Assembly (NCBI RefSeq): GCF_001292625.1
Contig: NZ_LAJH01000011.1
Coordinates: 124,001 to 188,000 of the forward strand
Origin: Shimia sp. SK013
Lineage (GTDB): Bacteria; Pseudomonadota; Alphaproteobacteria; Rhodobacterales; Rhodobacteraceae
DNA: 64,000 bases
Direction: 5' to 3'
Under the pieces are notes generated by a model. It saw nothing but the letters and a program-made list of their open reading frames with translations, had not been told where the DNA came from and ran no database searches. The position numbers and the translations under genes were made by a program. Of the stretch, positions 45,536 through 55,585 are shown piece by piece; position 1 is the stretch's first letter, and each line of letters begins with the position of its first letter.

Positions 45536-46528
45536 ATGATGCAAATGGACAGTTCGTATTCCCCCGAACTTACCGCTCTGACCGACAGGTGGGTTGAGGC
45601 GACGTTGAAGAACAGCGGTAAAAACGTGACCGGATTGCTCACACAGTTGGACCCGCTCATTTTCTGCGGGCCGTCTGTCCAGGAGATCTGGGAGGGCGAA
45701 GACTTGCGGAGATCTTATGAAAACCCCTCCAAAAATATGTCTTCGTCCAGAATTTTGGAAACCCGCACAAAGGCGTTTTGTAATGGCGACACTGGATGGT
45801 CGCTTTGGGAAGGCGACATACAGAAATCGAAATCCGGAGATGTTCAAAGAGCAAGGATCACGCTGGTCTTTGTGATCGAGGGAGGGATCTGGAGAATTCA
45901 ACATATTCACAGCTCCATTCCCGACAATGACGAGGGAATTGACGAAGATGGTCTTCGAGAATTGACCGCATTGTTTCAAGCGCGTTCAAAGCACAATCCG
46001 GTGGTCGGCGAGACCGGAATTGCGGCGATTATGTTCACAGATGTCGTCGATTCATCCGCTTTGACCGTGGAGGTTGGCGACGTAAAATGGACTGCAGCCA
46101 TCAGCCGGCATCTGCTTGAGACCGATGGGATAGTGCGTAGAAACGGCGGGCAATTGGTCAAATCTCTCGGGGACGGGTCAATGGCAAGTTTTCAAACCGC
46201 CGAGTCCGCGCTGCGGGCTGCGCAGGCCATTCAAGCGCGCGTCTCCTCGCTGAATGTGGGGCCGAGCATGTCGTTGCGGATAGGCATTCGCACCGGAGTG
46301 GTTGTTGAAACCGGAAACGACTTTTTCGGAACCGTGGTGAACAAGGCCGCGCGCATCGCAGCCAGTGCTGCACCAAATGAAATCCGTGTTTCTGACGCGA
46401 CCCGATTGTTGGTTAACGGAATGACGTCTTTCCGGTTTTCCGATCCGACCGAAAGAGAGCTCAAGGGGATACGCGGGCTTCATCAAACTTTTCGTCTGGA
46501 TAGGGTCGATCCACCGGATCCAGAATGA
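45536..46528 (+). CDS. Soluble class III nucleotide cyclase with N-terminal NTF2/SnoaL-like domain
   Basis: A 330-residue cytoplasmic protein. Residues 8-128 look like a SnoaL/NTF2-type ligand pocket (alternating strands ending in FVIEGGIWRIQHIHSSI). Residues 160-320 are a class III cyclase: metal Asp in AIMFTDVVDSS and SLGDGSMASF, and transition-state Asn/Arg in TVVNKAARIAASA. It should make a cyclic nucleotide in response to a small molecule bound at the N-terminus, which is inference. Alternative ATG codons lie 3 and 9 bases inside. The gene and its 230-bp upstream region are visibly AT-richer than the neighbours. Confidence 0.85.
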   Translation: MMQMDSSYSPELTALTDRWVEATLKNSGKNVTGLLTQLDPLIFCGPSVQEIWEGEDLRRSYENPSKNMSSSRILETRTKAFCNGDTGWSLWEGDIQKSKSGDVQRARITLVFVIEGGIWRIQHIHSSIPDNDEGIDEDGLRELTALFQARSKHNPVVGETGIAAIMFTDVVDSSALTVEVGDVKWTAAISRHLLETDGIVRRNGGQLVKSLGDGSMASFQTAESALRAAQAIQARVSSLNVGPSMSLRIGIRTGVVVETGNDFFGTVVNKAARIAASAAPNEIRVSDATRLLVNGMTSFRFSDPTERELKGIRGLHQTFRLDRVDPPDPE

Positions 46529-46550
46529 TCCAAAGGGGCCAAGCCGCAAA

Positions 46551-46583
46551 ATCAAAAACGTCGGCGCCATTTCTGGCACCGAC
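46551..46583 (-). terminator. Intrinsic terminator of gatB
   Basis: On the minus strand GTCGGTGCCA pairs with TGGCGCCGAC (one T-G pair) around a GAAA tetraloop, followed by GTTTTTGAT. Confidence 0.85.
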
Positions 46584-46624
46584 GCAATGCAGACGCGTTA
46601 CTGACGCGTTGCCGACAGCGATAC

Positions 46625-48136
46625 TCAGCTGTTCAGCTTCTTCGCAACCAGTTCGTTTACAGCTTTTGGGTTGGCCTTGCCGCCGGTGGCCTTCATGACC
46701 TGACCGACAAACCAGCCTGCCAGCTTCGGGTTGATCTGAGCCTTTTCAACCTGTGCCGGATTTGCTGCTATGATTTCATCCAGCGCGGTTTCGATCGCGC
46801 CCGTGTCAGTCACCTGCTTCATGCCCCGTTCTTCTACGATCTGGGCGGGGTCACCGCCTTCGGTGTAGACGATTTCAAACAGGTCTTTGGCGATCTTGCC
46901 CGAAATAGCATCAGAGCCGATCAAGTCCAGAATGCCGCCCAGCTGTGCTGGTGAGATCGGGCTTTCTGTGATCGCGTGCTCCTCTTTTTTCAGTCGGCCA
47001 AACAGTTCATTGATGACCCAGTTCGCGGCCAGTTTGCCGTTGCGCCCTTCGGCCACAGCTTCAAAGAAATCGGCGTTTTCTTTTTCCGCTGTCAGCACCG
47101 ACGCATCATATTCGGACAGGCCAAAGTCGCTGATAAAGCGGTTCTTTTTCTGATCCGGAAGCTCGGGAAGGTTGGCTTGGATGTCGTCGACCCAGCCCTG
47201 TTCGATCTCCAGCGGCATGAGATCCGGATCGGGGAAGTAGCGGTAATCATGCGCCTCTTCCTTGGAGCGCATCGAGCGTGTCTCGTTGCGGTCCGCGTCA
47301 TACAGACGGGTTTCCTGATCGACCTTGCCGCCGCCCTCAACGATTTTGATCTGGCGCTCGGCCTCGACCATGATCGCCATCTGGATGAAGCGCATGGAGT
47401 TCATGTTTTTGACTTCGCAGCGGGTGCCGAGATGACCAAAATCTTGCGTTTCCATGTACTTCTCGTGCTGGCCGGGACGGCAGATCGACACGTTCACATC
47501 GGCGCGCAGGTTGCCGTTTTGCATGTTGCCGTCACAGGTGCCGAGATAGCGCAGAATCTGGCGCAGCTTAAGCACATAGGCCGCTGCCTCCTCGGGGCTG
47601 CGGATGTCAGGGCGGCTGACGATTTCCATTAGCGCGACGCCAGTCCGGTTCAGGTCGACAAACGACAGGTTCGGATCCATGTCGTGCACAGATTTGCCCG
47701 CGTCCTGCTCAAGGTGGATACGCTCCACCCGCACCATGCGAGCGACACCCGGTTCCATGTCCACGAGGATCTCGCCTTCGCCGACGATGGGTTCATAAAG
47801 CTGGCTGATCTGATAGCCCTGCGGCAGGTCAGGATAGAAATAGTTCTTGCGGTCAAACGCCGATTTCAGGTGGATTTCTGCGTTCAGGCCAAGGCCGGTG
47901 CGGACGGCCTGCTCGACGCAGAATTCATTGATAACCGGCAACATTCCAGGCATCGCGGAGTCAACGAACGCCACGTTTGAGTTGGGTTCGTTGCCAAATT
48001 TTGTGGATGCGCCGGAGAAGAGTTTCGCATTGGAAGAAACCTGTGCGTGCACCTCCATGCCGATGACCAGTTCCCAGTCATGCTTGGCGCCCGCGATCAC
48101 TTTGGGCTTTGGGGTCTGATATGTCAGGTCGAGCAT
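46625..48136 (-). CDS. gatB: Aspartyl/glutamyl-tRNA amidotransferase subunit B
   Basis: A 503-residue GatB. The N-terminal kinase-like domain shows [20 protein letters not shown]-type and [18 protein letters not shown] motifs; [20 protein letters not shown] and the C-terminal Yqey-like domain ([20 protein letters not shown]) complete it. Works with GatA and GatC to convert misacylated Glu-tRNA(Gln) or Asp-tRNA(Asn). AAGGAG precedes the ATG. gatA and gatC are not adjacent. A terminator follows. Confidence 0.96.
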   Translation of the reverse strand: MLDLTYQTPKPKVIAGAKHDWELVIGMEVHAQVSSNAKLFSGASTKFGNEPNSNVAFVDSAMPGMLPVINEFCVEQAVRTGLGLNAEIHLKSAFDRKNYFYPDLPQGYQISQLYEPIVGEGEILVDMEPGVARMVRVERIHLEQDAGKSVHDMDPNLSFVDLNRTGVALMEIVSRPDIRSPEEAAAYVLKLRQILRYLGTCDGNMQNGNLRADVNVSICRPGQHEKYMETQDFGHLGTRCEVKNMNSMRFIQMAIMVEAERQIKIVEGGGKVDQETRLYDADRNETRSMRSKEEAHDYRYFPDPDLMPLEIEQGWVDDIQANLPELPDQKKNRFISDFGLSEYDASVLTAEKENADFFEAVAEGRNGKLAANWVINELFGRLKKEEHAITESPISPAQLGGILDLIGSDAISGKIAKDLFEIVYTEGGDPAQIVEERGMKQVTDTGAIETALDEIIAANPAQVEKAQINPKLAGWFVGQVMKATGGKANPKAVNELVAKKLNS

Positions 48137-48232
48137 CGCTCAGGCTCCTTGAATCTATGGCTTGCCTGCGTTCTAGGCCAGCCACGTCAGAGGAGCAAGA
48201 GGGCAGGTGGTTTCCCGCCCCTCTCAGGGCGA

Positions 48233-49537
48233 TCAGGGGTTGATCTGGGTGATGCCGTCAGGCGTGAAATAGACGGTCTGCCCGTTTTGCAAGCCGGTCA
48301 TGAAGGGCATGGCCACAGCGTGGAGCGCGATTTCCTTGCCCTTGGCCGCAAGCCGTTCACGGGAAATGATGCGCGAGGTGTTTTCAAATCCGATTTCGGC
48401 ATGACCCCAGATTAAGGGGTGAATTTCGCGCAGGTGGTCGTGCACGACCATGTCAAAACCTTCGCGCAGCGCAGGTGCCAAGTCAGCGCGGAAACCGTTG
48501 TCACTGTATAGTTCGCGCGCATGTTGCCAGCTGCGGAAAAGATGCGCTGCCATAAGGTTTGCAGAATGCTGATCCCCACGACGGGAAAGGGCGTCGTCCA
48601 CGCCGTCCAAAAAGTATTCGATTTCAACCATTTCCAACCCGCGCGGATCGACCAAAAGTGCGTCAAACCAAACCCAGGCGTATGCGCCAGCGCCCCACAA
48701 ATCATAGGTGCGCGCAGCAATGCGGCGGGCTTGCAGGTCAAGCTGGTCAAAGTCGCCGTACCAGCGGGGCAACATATAGTTGCCAAGCGCCCGCATGTGG
48801 CGCGGATTGGTTGGGTCCAGCGCAATGAGCGCCTCAAATTCCGCACAGAGCTTTTCTGCCGGGTTGGCCTGGCCTGGCAGCAAGGCGCAGCGCGCCGCAG
48901 ACAGAGCAGGCGAATAGTGGGCCGTCGGGCAGAAACGATCCAAAATGGTTTCAGCACGTTCAAAATGGGCTTGAAAGGCCTCGCGGTTCAGCTCGCGCAC
49001 GTCTTCTTTGGCCGCCGCACCGCGCCATGCCCAGCCGATGTCGATGTGCATATGCGCCACGATCAGCGCCAAAGGATAGCTGTTTGGGTGTTCCTCAAGC
49101 ATGTATTCCAGTGCTTCTATGCCAGCAAAGAAATCCGCGCCTCTGGCGGGGTGACCGTGAAGCAAAGCATGCTCGGCCGCACGCACAACATCGGAACGCG
49201 CGCCAAATAGCATCAGTTCCGCCAGAGGCGTTCCTGCCGAGGTGGTCGTGCGGTTCTGGTCATAGGTGCGGATCTGATCTTCGAGGTCTGACCAGCGTTC
49301 CTGACGGGCAAGAAACAAGCCCTGATCGCGTGATTGATCGCTTTCGAGCTGATCAGGTGTGTTGGTATTGATCGGGATTTGCAGACGGTGCAACAGGTCC
49401 TTGACGGTCTTGTTGCCTTCGGCTGGCAGATCGGAAACGTCGTCTTTGTCGCCACCATAAAAGGTTTGCGACAATTTCTTCAGCGTCGGCTCCGCCGCGG
49501 AAGACACGCTCGTTCTGTCCAACGAAAAGAATTTCAT
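48233..49537 (-). CDS. Conserved hypothetical protein, helical repeat-like
   Basis: A 434-residue cytoplasmic protein I do not recognise by function. It has no signal or membrane segment. The sequence is rich in helices with Ala/Leu spacing and paired aromatic/Ala motifs (FQAHFERAETILDRF, FEALIALDPTNPRHMRALGN), which recall TPR-like repeats. A Ser/Asp-rich, probably unstructured N-terminus (1-45) precedes. AGGAG lies ten bases before the ATG. It stands alone between gatB and the DUF membrane gene. Confidence 0.72.
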   Translation of the reverse strand: MKFFSLDRTSVSSAAEPTLKKLSQTFYGGDKDDVSDLPAEGNKTVKDLLHRLQIPINTNTPDQLESDQSRDQGLFLARQERWSDLEDQIRTYDQNRTTTSAGTPLAELMLFGARSDVVRAAEHALLHGHPARGADFFAGIEALEYMLEEHPNSYPLALIVAHMHIDIGWAWRGAAAKEDVRELNREAFQAHFERAETILDRFCPTAHYSPALSAARCALLPGQANPAEKLCAEFEALIALDPTNPRHMRALGNYMLPRWYGDFDQLDLQARRIAARTYDLWGAGAYAWVWFDALLVDPRGLEMVEIEYFLDGVDDALSRRGDQHSANLMAAHLFRSWQHARELYSDNGFRADLAPALREGFDMVVHDHLREIHPLIWGHAEIGFENTSRIISRERLAAKGKEIALHAVAMPFMTGLQNGQTVYFTPDGITQINP

Positions 49538-49651
49538 TAAGGTCTGCTCCTGTTCTTGCGACTAGGATGCAGTCCCACTTGGGCCAAAGTTAGGCGTCAT
49601 GTTGATATCATACGGTCATGTTGGCCTTGCCAGCGCCCAAATTACCTTTGG

Positions 49652-50080
49652 TCAAATAACCCGGAAATGATGGCGGTCAACCGGGATATCATAGGCCTCA
49701 AGCGTGGCCTGCAAACGGTCCGGAGATGGCAAAACATCGTTGGGAATCCGCACCTTGGAGCCATCAACCATCTGCAGAGTTGCGCGCACCGAGATGTCCA
49801 GACGGGTGTCAAAACGGGCTGATCGGATTTGATCTGTGCGCATTTCTGCCTCTTGTGTGGCGCTTTTCCACCTCAGCACGCCGTCGGCCAAGGAGAATGT
49901 TGAAACCGGGTTGAGCATCACATCAATCAGCGCGGGTACCGCAAAGATGCCCAGAATGGCGAGAATCCAAGTAACCGTGCCGACAGCCTTGAGACCCGCC
50001 AGCACAAGTACGGCCAGCCCAAGCGCCATTACGGTACGGCGGTTGCGCCCGAAGTGGGTGAACGTCAACGGCTCGGGCAT
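49652..50080 (-). CDS. Two-span membrane protein with PH-like cytoplasmic part
   Basis: A 142-residue protein. Two adjacent membrane segments (VMALGLAVLVLAGLKAVGTV and WILAILGIFAVPALIDVML, about 17-56) precede a soluble beta-rich part (TFSLADGVLRWKSATQEAEM, later RATLQMVDGSKVRIPNDVL) that resembles bacterial PH-like domains. Function unknown. It begins three bases after the pepN stop and is probably translated from the same message. Confidence 0.72.
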   Translation of the reverse strand: MPEPLTFTHFGRNRRTVMALGLAVLVLAGLKAVGTVTWILAILGIFAVPALIDVMLNPVSTFSLADGVLRWKSATQEAEMRTDQIRSARFDTRLDISVRATLQMVDGSKVRIPNDVLPSPDRLQATLEAYDIPVDRHHFRVI

Positions 50081-50083
50081 ATC

Positions 50084-52669
50084 TTAAGCGCCTTGTGTGC
50101 GAGTGATCATCTCGCTTGTGTCACGGCTGAGATCCGGCTGGCCTGCGATGCGCCCCAGTTGCGTCGCGATTAGGGACTGACGGGCCGCATCATAGCGTTT
50201 CCATGTTTGAAAGGCGCTGCACATGCGGGCGGTGGTCTGTGGGTTCACCGGATCAAGTTTGATCAGCCAATCCGTCAACAGCTCGTAAGCCGCGCCGCTT
50301 TCGTGGTGGAAGCCAGCGTGATGCGCTGCAAGCATACCCATCACGGCGCGGAAGCGGTTGGGATTTTTCCAGTCAAAGTCGATGTGGTTGGTCAGTCGCT
50401 TTGCCGTTTCTGCCAAAACGTCAGGTTTGGCGTGCATCACCTGCAAAGAGAACCATTTGTCGATCACCAGCCTGTCGTCACGCCATTGATCATAGAAGGC
50501 TGCAAGGGCGTTGTCTCCGGCCTCGGCGTCCAAAAGCGCACTGAGCGCTGCGAGTTGCAGCGTCATGTTGTCGGCGTTGGCGTATTGCGTGGCGGCGGTT
50601 GCGCCGCCATCAAGTCTGCTCAGAAGGCCCAGAGCCGAGTTTGCAAGGTCACGCTTGCCAGCCCCCTCGGCGTCAGGCGCATAAGGGCCATCTACCTGAT
50701 TGGCGGCGTAAAGGTCGGGCAGAATGTCTGCCCAGCTTTGCGCCTTGGCGGTGCGCATCGCTTCACTGGCGGCGTGGATGGCGGCCGGATCGGGGGTGTC
50801 GCCAGCTTGATGCAGCACGCCCGCAAGTTCGGATTGCGACGGTTGTGCCAACATCAGGGCGCGGTAGGCCGGATCAAGCGTTTCGTCGCGCAAAACCGAT
50901 TTAAGGCTCTCTAGGTAGTCGGCATCAGGCGCCGTGCCTTCGCGGATCGACGTCAGCAACGAGTCGCGCGCTAGCATCCGGCCTGCTTCCCATCGGTTGA
51001 ACGGATCGCTGTCATGCGACAACAGGAACGAGCGACGCGAATTGTTGATGTTCTGTTCCAACGTAACCGGAGCGGAAAAACCGCGCAGAATGGACGGGAT
51101 GGGTCGACTGGCGTGACCTTCGAAAGAGAAACTCTGCTCTGCTTCAGTCAGCTCAAGCACCGCGGTTGGCATCACCTCGTCGCCATTGTCGTTCAACAGG
51201 CCCACGGCCACCGGGATCACCTGGGGCAGCTTTTCGCCTTGTCCGGGCGTCGACGCGCTGGATTGGCTGAGATGTAGCGTAAAGGTGTTGTCCTTGTAGT
51301 CTTCGCGCACCGAGACCTTTGGCGTGCCAGATTGCGAATACCATAATTTGAACTGGCTCAGATCGCGGTCGGTGCTGTCCTCAAACACCTGTATCCAGTC
51401 CTCAATCGTACACGCCTGACCGTCGTGGCGGTCAAAATACAGATCAAGCGCTTTGGCGTAGGCCGCATCGCCGACAAGCGTCTTAAGCATGCCAATGACT
51501 TCGGCGCCTTTTTCGTAAACGGTGGCCGTATAGAAGTTGTTGATTTCCTGAAAACTCTCGGGCCGCACCGGGTGGCTAAGCGGGCCTTGGTCCTCGGGGA
51601 ATTGCCGAGCGCGCAGAGCCAGAACATCATCAATGCGTTTCACTGGCTCGGAGCGCATGTCGGCGGTGAACTGCGCGTCGCGGAAAACCGTGAGGCCCTC
51701 CTTGAGGCAGAGCTGAAACCAATCGCGGCAGGTGATCCGGTTGCCAGTCCAGTTGTGGAAATACTCGTGGGCGATGATGGCTTCGATGCGCTCGAAGTTG
51801 CTGTCGGTCGAGGTTTCGGGGCTGGCGAGCACGCAGGAGCTGTTGAAGATGTTCAGCCCCTTGTTTTCCATCGCACCCATGTTGAAATCGTCGACCGCAA
51901 CGATGTTGAACTCGTCCAGATCGTATTCACGGCCATAGACGTCTTCGTCCCATTTCATCGACTTTTTCAAAGCCTCCATACCGAAGGCGCATTTGTGTTC
52001 ATCGCCGGGGCGCACATAGATCGCTAGATCCACGTCACGGCCAGACATGGTGGTGAACGTGTCCTCATGCGCCACCAGATCGCCTGCGACCAAGGCAAAG
52101 AGATAGGCCGGTTTTGGCCACGGATCCTCATAGATCGAGACATTGGGGGCAGGGGTCTGAGTGCCGTCCTGATGATAGTACAGCCCGTTGCCGTTTGAGA
52201 GCATGACAGGCGTATGGTCTGCGTCGCTTTCAATGCGCACGGTGAATTGCGCCATCACGTCGGGGCGGTCGGGATACCATGTGATTTTGCGAAACCCCTC
52301 GGCTTCGCATTGGGTGCAATACATGCCCCCCGACATATAGAGCCCCTCAAGGGCGGTGTTGGCCTCGGGGTTGATCTCGACCTCGGCCTCCCAATTGAAA
52401 GGGGCGTCGGGCACGTCTGCTTCGATGCCGCCCTCTACATGGCGCAAGTCCACGTCATGCCCATCGACTTTGGCCGAAATCGGTTTCAGGCTCTCGCCAT
52501 GCAGAAAGAACGGGCGATGAGGCACGTCATAGTCTGGGCGGAACCGGATGCGCGAAATCACACGCGTCGCCGAAGGGTGCAGCCGGAATGTCAGGTGCAC
52601 ATCGTCAATGATCCAGCCAAAAGGTGTGTAGTCTTTGAGAAAGATCGTCTTGGGGGCCGCATCCTGCAT
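50084..52669 (-). CDS. pepN: Aminopeptidase N
   Basis: An 861-residue M1 zinc metallopeptidase. GAMENKGLNIF is the exopeptidase signature and HEYFHNWTGNRITCRDWFQL gives the zinc-binding HExxH-x18-E pattern. The C-terminal half is the all-helical DUF3458-type part of PepN. It starts in QMMQDAAPKTIFLKDYTPFG; the ATG at 52669 has GGAG six bases upstream, with the ATG at 52672 as the alternative. The frame stays open to 53260, but that part is antisense to malate synthase and is not coding. Divergent from malate synthase; followed by a coupled membrane-protein gene. Confidence 0.94.
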   Translation of the reverse strand: MQDAAPKTIFLKDYTPFGWIIDDVHLTFRLHPSATRVISRIRFRPDYDVPHRPFFLHGESLKPISAKVDGHDVDLRHVEGGIEADVPDAPFNWEAEVEINPEANTALEGLYMSGGMYCTQCEAEGFRKITWYPDRPDVMAQFTVRIESDADHTPVMLSNGNGLYYHQDGTQTPAPNVSIYEDPWPKPAYLFALVAGDLVAHEDTFTTMSGRDVDLAIYVRPGDEHKCAFGMEALKKSMKWDEDVYGREYDLDEFNIVAVDDFNMGAMENKGLNIFNSSCVLASPETSTDSNFERIEAIIAHEYFHNWTGNRITCRDWFQLCLKEGLTVFRDAQFTADMRSEPVKRIDDVLALRARQFPEDQGPLSHPVRPESFQEINNFYTATVYEKGAEVIGMLKTLVGDAAYAKALDLYFDRHDGQACTIEDWIQVFEDSTDRDLSQFKLWYSQSGTPKVSVREDYKDNTFTLHLSQSSASTPGQGEKLPQVIPVAVGLLNDNGDEVMPTAVLELTEAEQSFSFEGHASRPIPSILRGFSAPVTLEQNINNSRRSFLLSHDSDPFNRWEAGRMLARDSLLTSIREGTAPDADYLESLKSVLRDETLDPAYRALMLAQPSQSELAGVLHQAGDTPDPAAIHAASEAMRTAKAQSWADILPDLYAANQVDGPYAPDAEGAGKRDLANSALGLLSRLDGGATAATQYANADNMTLQLAALSALLDAEAGDNALAAFYDQWRDDRLVIDKWFSLQVMHAKPDVLAETAKRLTNHIDFDWKNPNRFRAVMGMLAAHHAGFHHESGAAYELLTDWLIKLDPVNPQTTARMCSAFQTWKRYDAARQSLIATQLGRIAGQPDLSRDTSEMITRTQGA

Positions 52670-52869
52670 CATTTGCTCCGTCTCGTGCATTGGCACATGT
52701 TGTCTCACCGAGTGTTTGCAAAGATGTATCTGATCGAGCAGCACTCGCAAGGGGACGCGTTGCATTGTCTGGCTGCACAAGAAAGCGGCGGCTCGCTTTC
52801 CGGATTTCCAAGAAAATGCTTTTGGTAAACAAAAAGAACCAATTTTGTTGCCTATCGGAAACTCATGTT

Positions 52870-52900
52870 CTAATTGGAAATGCAAGATCATATCAATTAG
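52870..52900. promoter_or_regulatory. Inverted repeat in the pepN/malate synthase divergent promoter region
   Basis: CTAATTG and CAATTAG are perfect 7-bp arms separated by 17 bases, ending 12 bp before the malate synthase ATG, so a bound protein would block the start region. The binder is unknown. Confidence 0.35.
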
Positions 52901-52912
52901 GGGAGAGGCGCG

Positions 52913-55045
52913 ATGGCTGAACGGATTGAAAAGCAGGGGCTGCAGGTCGCGGCGGAGCTGGTGACGTTCATCGAAGACCGCGCTCTGTCCGGAACGGGCG
53001 TGAGCGCGGACACGTTTTGGTCCGGCCTGAGCGCGCTGGCGCATGATTTTGGCCCCAAGAACCGGGCGTTGCTGGCCAAGCGCGAAGAGATCCAACAACA
53101 GATCGATGGGTGGCACATGTCGCGCAATGGGCAGCCGCATGATGCGGCGGCCTATAAAGCGTTTCTTGAAGAGATCGGCTACTTGGTTCCGGAAGGCCCT
53201 GATTTCGCGGTGGAAACCGCCAACGTGGATCCCGAGATCGCAAATATTCCCGGCCCGCAACTTGTGGTGCCGATCACCAATGCACGCTTTGCGCTGAACG
53301 CAGCGAACGCGCGTTGGGGCAGCCTGTATGATGCGCTTTATGGTACGGACGCAATGGGGGACTTGCTGGCAGGCGGTGGGTATGACGCCGCACGTGGTGC
53401 GCGGGTGATCGCTTGGGGCCGCGAGTTTCTGGACCGTTCAGTGCCGCTGGCAGATGGCAGCTGGGCAGATGTTGATGGTCTATTGGTGCAGAACGGCGCT
53501 TTGGTTCCTGCTCTTGAGGATGCCAGTGGATTCGCCGGTCACGTGGGCGAAGCCGCCAATCCCAACCGTATTTTGATCAAAAACAACGGTTTGCATATTA
53601 TTCTGGAGATTGACCCTTCCGGAAACATCGGCTCCGGCGACACGGCGGGTGTCAACGACATCACGCTTGAATCCGCGCTGTCGACCATCATGGATTGCGA
53701 AGATTCCGTGGCTTGTGTCGATGCCGAAGACAAAGTTGTCGCCTACGGCAACTGGCTGGGGTTGATGAAAGGTGATCTGGCAGAAGATGTCAGCAAGGGC
53801 GGCAAGAGTTTTAAGCGCGTTCTCAACGGAGATGTGGCGTTTACGGCGCCTGACGGGGTGGCAAAGACATTGAAAGGCCGCTCCTTGATGCTGGTGCGCA
53901 ATGTCGGCCACTTGATGACAAACCCTGCGGTGCTGGACCGCGAAGGCAATGAAATCGGCGAAGGCCTGATGGATGCGCTGGTGACGGCAATGATCGCAAT
54001 GCACGACCTGCAACGTGAAAGTGGCAATTCGGTGCATGGTTCGGTCTATGTGGTGAAACCCAAAATGCATGGGCCGGAAGAAGTGGCCTTTGCTGACGAA
54101 ATTTTTGCCAAGGTCGAGGACATTCTTGGGCTGCCGCGCAACACTGTCAAAATGGGCATCATGGACGAGGAGCGGCGCACCTCGGTGAACCTCAAAGAGT
54201 GCATCCGTGCCGCCAAAGGGCGGGTGGCCTTTATCAACACCGGCTTCCTTGATCGCACAGGCGACGAGATCCATACCTCAATGGAAGCGGGCGCGTTCCT
54301 GCGTAAAGGTGAGATGAAAACAACACCTTGGATCCTGTCCTATGAGGATCGCAACGTGGACATCGGTCTGGCCTGTGGCTTGCAGGGCAAAGCGCAGATC
54401 GGCAAAGGCATGTGGGCCATGCCCGATCTGATGGGGGCAATGCTGGACCAGAAAAGCGGCCATCCCAAATCCGGCGCGAACTGCGCTTGGGTGCCGTCAC
54501 CAACCGCGGCCACACTGCACGCGACGCACTACCATGAGGTCGATGTTTTGGCCCGCCAAGAAGAAATTAAGGCCGGTGGTGCCCGCGGATCTTTGGACGA
54601 CCTGCTGACGGTGCCAGTCATGGATGGGCAGAACCTGTCAGATGCCGACATTGCCGCAGAAGTGGAAAACAATGCGCAGGGTATTCTGGGCTATGTAGTG
54701 CGGTGGATCGACCATGGCGTGGGCTGTTCAAAGGTGCCGGACATCAACGACGTTGGTCTGATGGAAGACCGCGCGACGTGTCGTATTTCCTCGCAGGGCT
54801 TGGCGAATTGGTTGCATCATGGCGTTGTCAGCGAAGCGCAGGTGATGGCCGCCATGCAGAAGATGGCGTCCGTTGTGGATTTCCAGAACGCGAGCGATCC
54901 GGACTATCGCCGTATGGCGCCGGACTTCAGCGGGGTGGCGTTTCAAGCGGCCTGTGATCTGGTCTTTAAAGGACGGTTACAGCCGTCCGGTTACACCGAA
55001 CCGGTGCTGCATGCACGGCGTTTGGAACTGAAGGCACAAGCATAA
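52913..55045 (+). CDS. glcB: Malate synthase G
   Basis: A 710-residue enzyme joining glyoxylate and acetyl-CoA to malate. The G-type length and the blocks [57 protein letters not shown] and [17 protein letters not shown] (with the catalytic Asp/Arg region) fit GlcB throughout. GGGGAGAGG precedes the ATG. It is divergent from pepN, and a GlcG-like gene follows after 51 bases, as in glycolate-use loci. No isocitrate lyase is adjacent. Confidence 0.95.
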   Translation: MAERIEKQGLQVAAELVTFIEDRALSGTGVSADTFWSGLSALAHDFGPKNRALLAKREEIQQQIDGWHMSRNGQPHDAAAYKAFLEEIGYLVPEGPDFAVETANVDPEIANIPGPQLVVPITNARFALNAANARWGSLYDALYGTDAMGDLLAGGGYDAARGARVIAWGREFLDRSVPLADGSWADVDGLLVQNGALVPALEDASGFAGHVGEAANPNRILIKNNGLHIILEIDPSGNIGSGDTAGVNDITLESALSTIMDCEDSVACVDAEDKVVAYGNWLGLMKGDLAEDVSKGGKSFKRVLNGDVAFTAPDGVAKTLKGRSLMLVRNVGHLMTNPAVLDREGNEIGEGLMDALVTAMIAMHDLQRESGNSVHGSVYVVKPKMHGPEEVAFADEIFAKVEDILGLPRNTVKMGIMDEERRTSVNLKECIRAAKGRVAFINTGFLDRTGDEIHTSMEAGAFLRKGEMKTTPWILSYEDRNVDIGLACGLQGKAQIGKGMWAMPDLMGAMLDQKSGHPKSGANCAWVPSPTAATLHATHYHEVDVLARQEEIKAGGARGSLDDLLTVPVMDGQNLSDADIAAEVENNAQGILGYVVRWIDHGVGCSKVPDINDVGLMEDRATCRISSQGLANWLHHGVVSEAQVMAAMQKMASVVDFQNASDPDYRRMAPDFSGVAFQAACDLVFKGRLQPSGYTEPVLHARRLELKAQA

Positions 55046-55051
55046 ATTTCC

Positions 55052-55074
55052 GGGTCGGAGCACTGCTCTGGCCC
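55052..55074 (+). terminator. Intercistronic hairpin between malate synthase and the GlcG-like gene
   Basis: GGGTCGGAGC pairs with GCTCTGGCCC (wobble pairs included) around ACT, and a short T-run follows at 55081. It may partly terminate or stabilise the upstream message. Confidence 0.4.
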
Positions 55075-55096
55075 ATTCAATTTTTGGGAGAGATAC

Positions 55097-55522
55097 ATGT
55101 CAATTTCGTTGCGCAAAGCGCGTGTAATTATTCGTAAGGCGTTGGAAAAAAGCGAGGAAATGGAGCTTAAACCGTTGTCCGTGGTGGTGCTGGATGCCGG
55201 CGGACATGTGCAAGCATTTGAACGCGAAGACGGCGCGGCACCGGGCCGGTTTGCGATCGCGCATGGCAAGGCTTACGGCAGTGTGATGCTCGGCATGGCT
55301 GGCACAGCACAAATGGCGCGGGCCGAGGCGCAGGCCTATTTCATGGCGGCGGTGAATGGTGCTTATGGCGGACAAGTGATTCCTGTGCCGGGGGGCGTTT
55401 TGTTGCGCGACCAAAAGGGTGCCGTGATCGGGGCTGTCGGTGTGACTGGCGACACGTCTGAAAATGATGCAACTGCCGCAATGGCGGGCATCGAGGCCGC
55501 AGGATTGATCGGCGAAATCTGA
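55097..55522 (+). CDS. GlcG/HbpS family protein
   Basis: A 141-residue cytoplasmic protein of the GlcG/HbpS fold: LSVVVLDAGGHVQAFEREDG, FAIAHGKAYGSV, and the C-terminal GAVGVTGDTSENDATAAMAG. Members bind heme, corrinoids or other small ligands; GlcG of glycolate operons has no settled role. Next to malate synthase it probably belongs to glyoxylate metabolism. GGGAGAG precedes the ATG. A C26 amidotransferase gene follows after 63 bases. Confidence 0.85.
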   Translation: MSISLRKARVIIRKALEKSEEMELKPLSVVVLDAGGHVQAFEREDGAAPGRFAIAHGKAYGSVMLGMAGTAQMARAEAQAYFMAAVNGAYGGQVIPVPGGVLLRDQKGAVIGAVGVTGDTSENDATAAMAGIEAAGLIGEI

Positions 55523-55585
55523 GGGGGCTTTCTCATCGCTCGTGCAGCGCCTATGTTGGGCGGGCGAACAAACTAAGAGGTTTTC

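Noticed and set aside
52673-53260. Long N-terminal extension of aminopeptidase N (about 195 residues)
   Set aside because: The extension runs antisense through the start of malate synthase, and the family N-terminus with a ribosome site begins at 52669.
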